From positions 1-5,505 of the forward strand of contig JAFWEA010000341.1 of NCBI GenBank assembly GCA_017543005.1: a stretch of DNA of 5,505 nucleotides. The letters run 5' to 3'. Below the pieces are notes generated by a model that saw only the letters and a list, made by a program, of their open reading frames with translations, was not told the origin of the DNA and made no database searches. The stretch comes from Solobacterium sp. (lineage in GTDB: Bacteria; Bacillota_I; Bacilli_A; Erysipelotrichales; Erysipelotrichaceae). Made by a program: the position numbers and the translations under genes. Position 1 is the stretch's first letter, and every line of letters begins with the position of its first letter. This document shows positions 1 through 4,109 of this stretch, in pieces.

Positions 1-85
1 AGGCAGCTGTCATGACAGTCAAAAGAACCGCATTATCGCGGTAGTCTGTCTGTTTCAGAATCAGTCCTTCAATGCGGTCACTCAT
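1..85 (-). CDS. recO: DNA repair protein RecO, N-terminal fragment (cut by left edge)
   Basis: Only the first 28 codons are in the window. They read MSDRIEGLILKQTDYRDNAV and continue LLTVMTAA. This matches the start of the RecO OB-fold domain, whose family pattern is an 'EGxVLxxxxYxExxxLLTxxT' stretch. RecO binds single-stranded DNA and works with RecR to load RecA at gaps and breaks. The ATG at 85-83 overlaps the era stop codon by 8 bases, so the two are probably translationally coupled; a weak GGGA at 95-92 sits 6 bases upstream. Position directly after era is the usual Bacillota order and supports the call. The fragment is short, so the name rests on this N-terminal pattern plus context. 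The rest of the gene lies beyond position 1. Confidence 0.82.
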   Translation of the reverse strand, partial: MSDRIEGLILKQTDYRDNAVLLTVMTAA

Positions 86-965
86 CGATATTCCCGTAGC
101 CGTATTCCGTAATGCGGTGATCCCGGTCACGCCATTCTTCTTCCACCCGGACATACAGGTCCAGCGCCACCGGCGCCCCGAGCAGCTTTTCCAGTTCCTT
201 TTCGGACTGGCTGATAATCCGGCCGATCATCTTGCCCTGCCGGCCGATGACAATGGCTTTCTGCCCCTGCTTTTCCACCATGACCAGGGCCCGTACTTCG
301 TAATGATCCTCTTCGAAGCGGCTGTCCTCCACCAGGACGGCGGTGGCATGCGGCACTTCTTCGTCCGTGCAGTACAGGATTTTTTCCCGGATCAGCTCGG
401 CCATGCGGAAGTTCAGCGGTTCCGCATTGGTCATATCCTGCGGATACATCGCTTCCCCTTCGGGCAGATACTTCAGGGTTGTTTCGATCAGGTCGTCAAA
501 GTCCCCCTGTTTCGCAGCGGAAACCGGGAAGAATTCGGCAAAATCGTAGCGCTTCTGCCATGAGGCAAGCACCTTCAGCACTTTTTCCCTGGGTATCAGG
601 TCAATCTTGTTCAGCAGCAGGAAAACCGGCACATCCAGCTGCCGGATCATGCGCAGCACATATTCATCCCCGGAGGAGAACGCCACACTGCCGTCCACCA
701 CCAGGTACACCACATCCACTCCCTGAATGACATTGCTGGCCTGCTTGTTCATGCGGGTTTCCAGCCGGTGTCCGGGCTTATGGATGCCCGGGGTATCGGT
801 AAAGATAATCTGGGCATCTTCCAGGTTGAGGATGCCGCGGATTTCACTGCGGGTGGTCTGCGGTTTGGGCGAAACAATCGCCAGCTTCTCCTGCAGCAGC
901 GCGTTGAGAAGCGTGCTTTTGCCGGCATTCGGACGGCCGGCCAGAGCGACAAAACCCGACTTCAT
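78..965 (-). CDS. era: GTPase Era, 30S ribosome assembly factor
   Basis: The 295-residue product has the usual Era length and two domains. The GTPase domain shows G1 GRPNAGKST (10-18), the switch I region around TTR (37-39), G3 DTPG (57-60), G4 NKID (119-122) and G5 SAA (149-151). The C-terminal KH RNA-binding domain has its GxxG loop as GRQG (241-244) followed by KMIG. Era is known to bind the 3' end of 16S rRNA near the anti-Shine-Dalgarno sequence and to help mature the 30S subunit at the membrane-cytosol face. In G1 most Era proteins have valine where this one has alanine (A14), a mild change. The ATG overlaps the cdd stop by 4 bases (ATGA), and a GGAGG at 980-976 within the cdd 3' end serves as its ribosome binding site. 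The stop overlaps recO. Confidence 0.97.
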   Translation of the reverse strand: MKSGFVALAGRPNAGKSTLLNALLQEKLAIVSPKPQTTRSEIRGILNLEDAQIIFTDTPGIHKPGHRLETRMNKQASNVIQGVDVVYLVVDGSVAFSSGDEYVLRMIRQLDVPVFLLLNKIDLIPREKVLKVLASWQKRYDFAEFFPVSAAKQGDFDDLIETTLKYLPEGEAMYPQDMTNAEPLNFRMAELIREKILYCTDEEVPHATAVLVEDSRFEEDHYEVRALVMVEKQGQKAIVIGRQGKMIGRIISQSEKELEKLLGAPVALDLYVRVEEEWRDRDHRITEYGYGNIDE

Positions 966-1363
966 CGGATCACATCCTCCATGGTAAACTGCATCGGCAG
1001 CAGCTCCGTCATGTTCGTGGCGGTTTCATCTTTGCCGTTGGAGAGATAAATCGGTGTGTCCCCCTGCAGCAGTTCGCTCAGCACCTGCCGGCAGATGCCG
1101 CACGGGGCCGCGATCCGGTCCCCGTCACTGACGATGGCCAGGGCTTCAATCGTATCCTTGCGGTAGCCTCTGGAGTAGGCCGCAAACACCGCGCTGCGCT
1201 CGGCACAGTTGGTGGCCCCGTATGAGGCATTTTCGATATTGGCACCCCAGAAGATCTGTCCGTCCGTGGTCAGCAGCGCTGCCCCGACATGGTATTTCGA
1301 ATAAGGCGCATAGGCATTTTCCATGGCCTTGAACGCTTCCGCAATGAGTTCTTCCTTTGTCAT
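962..1363 (-). CDS. cdd: Cytidine deaminase (small homotetrameric type)
   Basis: The 133-residue protein matches the short cytidine deaminases of Bacillus type. It hydrolytically deaminates cytidine and deoxycytidine to uridine and deoxyuridine in pyrimidine salvage. Zinc ligands are visible as C53 in CAER (53-56) and C88 and C91 in PCGICRQ (87-93). E55 is the catalytic proton shuttle. N42 and E44 in the NIENASYG stretch (42-49) are the expected ribose-binding residues. The start ATG overlaps the dgkA stop by 4 bases. A GGGAGG at 1375-1370 inside the last dgkA codons is a strong ribosome binding site. A longer frame-shifted ORF on the same strand over 1146-1379 lacks any of these motifs and is not coding. 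The gene sits in its typical place between dgkA and era. Confidence 0.97.
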   Translation of the reverse strand: MTKEELIAEAFKAMENAYAPYSKYHVGAALLTTDGQIFWGANIENASYGATNCAERSAVFAAYSRGYRKDTIEALAIVSDGDRIAAPCGICRQVLSELLQGDTPIYLSNGKDETATNMTELLPMQFTMEDVIR

Positions 1364-1704
1364 AGTATTCCTCCCACATGCCGGATCAGGATCATTCCGG
1401 CAATGACCAGGGCAGTCAGGGCCGCCGCCAGCACCCCGCCGGCCGCCAGGTCCTTGATTACCCGGATTCTTTCGTCATATTCTTCGCTGATCAGATCGCA
1501 GGTCTTTTCCACCGCGGTATTGAAAATCTCCGCCGTCAGCACCAGGCCGATGCAGATCAGCACCGCCAGCCATTCCGTCCCGTCCAGTTTCAGGATGATG
1601 CCGGCGCCGATGGCCAGCAGGGCCAGGATGCACTGGGTGCGGAAAGACGGATCCTGCAGGGCCAGGACAAGACCGTGAAAAGCCGGCCCGAATTTCTTTT
1701 TCAT
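1360..1704 (-). CDS. dgkA: DgkA-family lipid kinase (Gram-positive undecaprenol kinase type)
   Basis: The 114-residue integral membrane protein has three predicted membrane helices at about residues 26-39, 45-62 and 88-108, the standard DgkA topology. Family signature residues are visible: E59 and E66 in EIFNTAVEK (59-67), and KDLAAGGVL (84-92) with D85. An amphipathic basic N-terminus (MKKKFGPAF) precedes helix 1. In Bacillota, members of this family mainly phosphorylate undecaprenol, returning the lipid carrier to cell-wall synthesis, rather than diacylglycerol. Undecaprenol as substrate here is inferred from the family. The ATG overlaps the ybeY stop by 4 bases (ATGA). No convincing Shine-Dalgarno lies upstream (the preceding bases read GGTCAGCCGGGC), so expression probably depends on coupling to ybeY translation. 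Confidence 0.93.
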   Translation of the reverse strand: MKKKFGPAFHGLVLALQDPSFRTQCILALLAIGAGIILKLDGTEWLAVLICIGLVLTAEIFNTAVEKTCDLISEEYDERIRVIKDLAAGGVLAAALTALVIAGMILIRHVGGIL

Positions 1705-2153
1705 GCCCGGCTGACCAGCGGATCGAGGATCCGATCCTGCAGGGCGAACATTTCCTTTTCTTCTTCCGGGGTCATATGATCATAGCCCAGACAGTGCAGC
1801 AGACCATGCGTGAAAAGGAAACCGAACTCGCGCGCTTCACTGTGGCCGTATTCCCGGGCCTGCCGGCGGGCATAGTCGATATTGATAAACAGGTCGCCGA
1901 GATCCTTTGTTTCTTCTTCGATCAGCGGCATGTCATCGTCCTGCACGGCGAAACTGATTACGTCAGTCGGCCGGTCAATGCCGCGGTAATCCCGGTTGAT
2001 GATATGGATCGTACGGGAACGTACGAAAGTAACGGATATCTCAAGATCCCTGTCCAGGCCGAGAACATCCTCCGCCGAGGCGGCAATGGCTTCAAACAGC
2101 GGCCGGTACGGTTCCGCCGGCTGATTGGTACGGTTGATAAACGTAATATTCAT
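1701..2153 (-). CDS. ybeY: Endoribonuclease YbeY, rRNA maturation factor
   Basis: The 150-residue UPF0054 protein begins MNITFINRTN. YbeY is a zinc-dependent RNase needed for 16S rRNA 3'-end processing and 70S quality control. The zinc-binding H-x3-H-x5-H motif is complete: H116, H120 and H126 in HGLLHCLGYDH. Also conserved are NRDYR (53-57), PTDVISF (62-68) and GDLFI (86-90). The frame is open upstream to 2273, but that extension would overlap phoH by over 100 bases and add about 40 residues with no family similarity. The ATG at 2153, one base after the phoH stop, gives the normal family length and is the chosen start. The ribosome binding site is weak (a GAAAG run about 12 bases upstream), so coupling to phoH is likely. 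Confidence 0.96.
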   Translation of the reverse strand: MNITFINRTNQPAEPYRPLFEAIAASAEDVLGLDRDLEISVTFVRSRTIHIINRDYRGIDRPTDVISFAVQDDDMPLIEEETKDLGDLFINIDYARRQAREYGHSEAREFGFLFTHGLLHCLGYDHMTPEEEKEMFALQDRILDPLVSRA

Positions 2154-2154
2154 G

Positions 2155-3108
2155 TCAGGCTTTTCTTTCGTAACGTTCGATGATCTTCTGCACCAGCGGA
2201 TGGCGGACCACGTCATCGCTGCTGAGATGAACAATGCGGATTTCGTCAACATCATCGAGAATCCTGGCCGCATTGATCAGCCCGCTTTCGGTGCCGCTGC
2301 GCAGGTCAATCTGCGTAATATCACCGGTAATGACCATGCGGCTGCGGAAGCCGAGCCGGGTCAGGAACATCTTCATCTGGGCCGGGGTTGTATTCTGGGC
2401 TTCATCAAGGATGACAAACGAATCATCCAGGGTGCGGCCGCGCATATAGGCCAGCGGGGCAATTTCGATCGTGCCCTTTTCAATCAGCTTTTCGGTCTGT
2501 TCCACCCCGAGCATGTCATGCAGGGCATCATAGAGCGGTGTCAGGTACGGATCCACCTTCTCCTTGAGATCACCGGGCAGGAACCCGAGGCTTTCACCGG
2601 CTTCGACTGCCGGGCGGGTCAGCACGATCCGCTTGATATCCCCGCGCTTCAGGGCCGAGACAGCTTCAATGACCGCCAGGAATGTCTTGCCGGTACCGGC
2701 CGGACCGATCGCGAAGACAACGGCATGACTGTGCATGGCCTTGACAAAGCTCATCTGGCCCTTGGTTTTCGGCGCAATGGCTTTGCCGGTCAGGGTTCTG
2801 CCGATGACCATGCCGGACAGCTCATCAAAGCGGATATTTTCATTCCGTGCCACCAGCCGGCAGGCATAGATGACATCCTGTTCGGTCACCGGCTGATTCT
2901 TGCGGGCCACTTCATAAAGGGCCATCAGGACTTCCTGAATCTGCTTGGCTTCACTCTCCGAGCAGTCCTTGATGGTAAATGTATTGTCGCGGAACACGAT
3001 CTCCTTGCCGAAGCAATCCGAGAGCACCTCGAGATTGCGGTCATCGGTTCCGATCAGGCTCATGGCCTGGGTGCTGTTCATATCTTCCAGAATGACTGTT
3101 CTGTCCAA
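2155..3108 (-). CDS. phoH: PhoH-family P-loop ATPase (PhoH-like protein), TTG start
   Basis: The 317-residue product fits the short PhoH/PhoL family. Walker A is GPAGTGKT (135-142). The family stretch TRPAVEAGESLGFLPGDL spans 164-181. Walker B is FVILDEAQN (231-239), followed by TGD (261-263) and the QIDL run (266-269). The N-terminal 70 or so residues form the small domain usual for this subgroup. The protein is a cytosolic ATPase of the RNA-helicase-like superfamily. Its exact role is unsettled, but constant linkage to ybeY suggests RNA or ribosome maturation. I take TTG at 3108-3106 as the start because a strong purine-rich ribosome binding site lies 8 bases before it and the resulting length is normal. 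The next ATG (codon 10) has only GGAAG at a cramped 4-base spacing. It is the first gene of the operon, behind its own promoter. Confidence 0.95.
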   Translation of the reverse strand: MDRTVILEDMNSTQAMSLIGTDDRNLEVLSDCFGKEIVFRDNTFTIKDCSESEAKQIQEVLMALYEVARKNQPVTEQDVIYACRLVARNENIRFDELSGMVIGRTLTGKAIAPKTKGQMSFVKAMHSHAVVFAIGPAGTGKTFLAVIEAVSALKRGDIKRIVLTRPAVEAGESLGFLPGDLKEKVDPYLTPLYDALHDMLGVEQTEKLIEKGTIEIAPLAYMRGRTLDDSFVILDEAQNTTPAQMKMFLTRLGFRSRMVITGDITQIDLRSGTESGLINAARILDDVDEIRIVHLSSDDVVRHPLVQKIIERYERKA

Positions 3109-3115
3109 AACGAAA

Positions 3116-3125
3116 TCCCCCTTCC
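3116..3125 (-). promoter_or_regulatory. Shine-Dalgarno site supporting the phoH TTG start
   Basis: On the minus strand GGAAGGGGGA ends 7-8 bases before the TTG at 3108. The A+G run pairs with the anti-Shine-Dalgarno with some G-U pairs. No ATG or GTG in frame lies close downstream of it before codon 10, so it decides the start. The rpsU leader carries nearly the same string. Confidence 0.75.
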
Positions 3126-3137
3126 GTTTTCTTATTC

Positions 3138-3166
3138 ATTGTAAAGCACATTTCCCCATGAGGCAA
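3138..3166 (-). promoter_or_regulatory. Probable sigma-A-type promoter of the phoH-recO operon
   Basis: On the minus strand a TTGCCT box (3166-3161, 4 of 6 to TTGACA) is followed after exactly 17 bases by TACAAT (3143-3138, 5 of 6 to TATAAT). Transcription would begin near 3131, giving a leader of about 20-25 bases before the phoH TTG. The site lies immediately after the rpsU terminator, just where a new promoter is needed. It is a sequence match only, with no experimental support. Confidence 0.7.
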
Positions 3167-3189
3167 AAAAAGAAGCTTTTCAGCTTCTT
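3165..3189 (-). terminator. Intrinsic terminator after rpsU
   Basis: Read on the minus strand, an 8-base-pair perfect stem AAGAAGCT / AGCTTCTT closes on a GAAA tetraloop and runs straight into a T-tract. The stem starts within the rpsU TAA stop codon (its two A bases are the first stem bases), so there is no 3' untranslated spacer. The layout is textbook for Rho-independent termination, though the stem is only moderately G+C-rich. It should insulate rpsU from phoH, at least partly. Confidence 0.88.
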
Positions 3190-3370
3190 ATTTACCCCGT
3201 CTTCTGGCCTTGCGCGCAGCTTCACTCTTCAGCTTTCTCTTGACGCCCGGCTTCACATAGTACTCTCTCTTGCGAGCCTCAGCAAGGGTTCCGTTGCGTG
3301 ATACCTGACGCTTGAACCGGCGCAGTGCATCATCAAGGTTTTCGTTTTCCTTCAGGACAACTCTTGGCAT
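3188..3370 (-). CDS. rpsU: 30S ribosomal protein S21
   Basis: The 60-residue, highly basic protein MPRVVLKENENLDDALRRFK... has the normal S21 length and pattern: the N-terminal strand, the 'ENExLDDALRRFKR' stretch (8-21), the 'EARKREYYVKP' core (31-41) and a Lys/Arg-rich tail ending ARKARRRGK. S21 is a late-assembling protein of the small subunit near the anti-Shine-Dalgarno helix of 16S rRNA. The ATG at 3370 follows an AGGAAGGGGGG ribosome binding site (3387-3377) at a 6-base spacing. A tentative promoter lies in the 65-base gap upstream, and a strong terminator follows the stop. It is therefore likely its own small unit, perhaps also receiving readthrough from deoC. S21 next to the phoH-era cluster is common in Bacillota. 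Confidence 0.98.
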   Translation of the reverse strand: MPRVVLKENENLDDALRRFKRQVSRNGTLAEARKREYYVKPGVKRKLKSEAARKARRRGK

Positions 3371-3402
3371 TTTATTCCCCCCTTCCTGATCAAAGCAGTA
3401 CT

Positions 3403-3431
3403 ATATTACCAAAACTGTTTTTAAAAAGCAA
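3403..3431 (-). promoter_or_regulatory. Tentative rpsU promoter in the deoC-rpsU gap
   Basis: On the minus strand TTGCTT (3431-3426) is followed after 17 bases by TAATAT (3408-3403). A nearby TATAGT (3405-3400) is an alternative -10. Matches to consensus are modest (3-5 of 6), but the gap is AT-rich with A and T runs, unlike the coding DNA around it, and no clear terminator separates deoC from rpsU. A 10-base palindrome AGCAATTGCT (3435-3426) overlaps the -35 box. It leaves too short a stem to act as a normal terminator. Confidence 0.4.
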
Positions 3432-3435
3432 TTGC

Positions 3436-4104
3436 TCAGGAGAGAATTTTGTCCTCTTCCTCCATCAGCTGAACACCGCGGCTGGTTCCGATCCGTTCGG
3501 CGCCGGCCGCAATCATGGCCAGGGCATCAGCGCGGCTGCGGACCCCGCCGGCTGCCTTGACCCGGCACTTGTCACCGACAGTTTCCTTCATGAGCCTGAC
3601 ATCTTCCAGGGTTGCCCCGCCGGTCGAGAAACCGGTGCTGGTCTTGACGAAGTCGGCATCACTTGCCATGGCATCTTTGCAGGCCCGGATCTTTTCCTCA
3701 TCGGTCAGCAGGCAGGTCTCGATGATGACCTTGAGCACCTTGTGGCCGATCGCATACTTGCAGTCCTTGATTTCCTTTTTGACATATTCATCATCGCCGT
3801 CCTTGAGCTTGCCGATGTTGATGACCATGTCGATTTCATCGGCGCCCATCTTGACGGCTGCCTCAAACGCTTCAAAACCCTTGATTTCCGTCGCCACGGC
3901 ACCCAGCGGGAAACCGATCACGGCACAGACTCTGACGCCGCTGTCTTCCAGTTCGCGCCGGCATACGGGAATCCAGCACGAATTGACGCAGACAGCCGCA
4001 AAGTTGTACTTCTTCGCTTCGTCGCAGAGCTTGATGATGTCGGCCTCGGTGGCATCCGGCTTCAGCATGGTGTGATCAATATAACGGTTCAGTTCGATAT
4101 CCAT
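3436..4104 (-). CDS. deoC: Deoxyribose-phosphate aldolase (class I)
   Basis: The 222-residue TIM-barrel aldolase cleaves 2-deoxyribose 5-phosphate to glyceraldehyde 3-phosphate and acetaldehyde, the last step of deoxynucleoside catabolism. The N-terminus IDHTMLKPDAT (9-19) is typical. The Schiff-base lysine is K154 in DFVKTSTGF (151-159), the second active-site lysine is K183 in VKAAGGVR (182-189), and D92 in DEIDMVIN (89-96) completes the relay. Length matches the short bacterial DeoC group. The ATG lies 5 bases after the murE stop, and its AAGGAGAG ribosome binding site is made by the last murE codons (4120-4113). It is thus almost surely cotranscribed with murE, an unusual partner. The usual deo neighbours (deoD, deoB, pdp, deoR) are not in view. 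Confidence 0.97.
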   Translation of the reverse strand: MDIELNRYIDHTMLKPDATEADIIKLCDEAKKYNFAAVCVNSCWIPVCRRELEDSGVRVCAVIGFPLGAVATEIKGFEAFEAAVKMGADEIDMVINIGKLKDGDDEYVKKEIKDCKYAIGHKVLKVIIETCLLTDEEKIRACKDAMASDADFVKTSTGFSTGGATLEDVRLMKETVGDKCRVKAAGGVRSRADALAMIAAGAERIGTSRGVQLMEEEDKILS

Positions 4105-4109
4105 GATTT

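Noticed and set aside
72..563. A 163-codon plus-strand open frame opposite the era 3' half
   Set aside because: It is antisense to the Era KH domain and has Phe- and His-rich low-information composition. It is a shadow.
2154..2273. A longer ybeY reading frame starting at 2273
   Set aside because: The extra 40 residues overlap phoH coding sequence, bear no similarity to YbeY N-termini, and the ATG at 2153 gives the standard length.
2125..3144. A 339-codon open frame on the plus strand opposite phoH and part of ybeY
   Set aside because: It lies almost entirely antisense to phoH, whose Walker motifs prove the minus strand codes. The translated product is rich in His, Gln, Asp and Gly with no recognisable domain, as expected for a shadow of G+C-biased codons.
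3426..3435. The palindrome AGCAATTGCT after deoC as an intrinsic terminator
   Set aside because: With a minimal loop only three pairs remain, too weak for a Rho-independent terminator despite the T run that follows.
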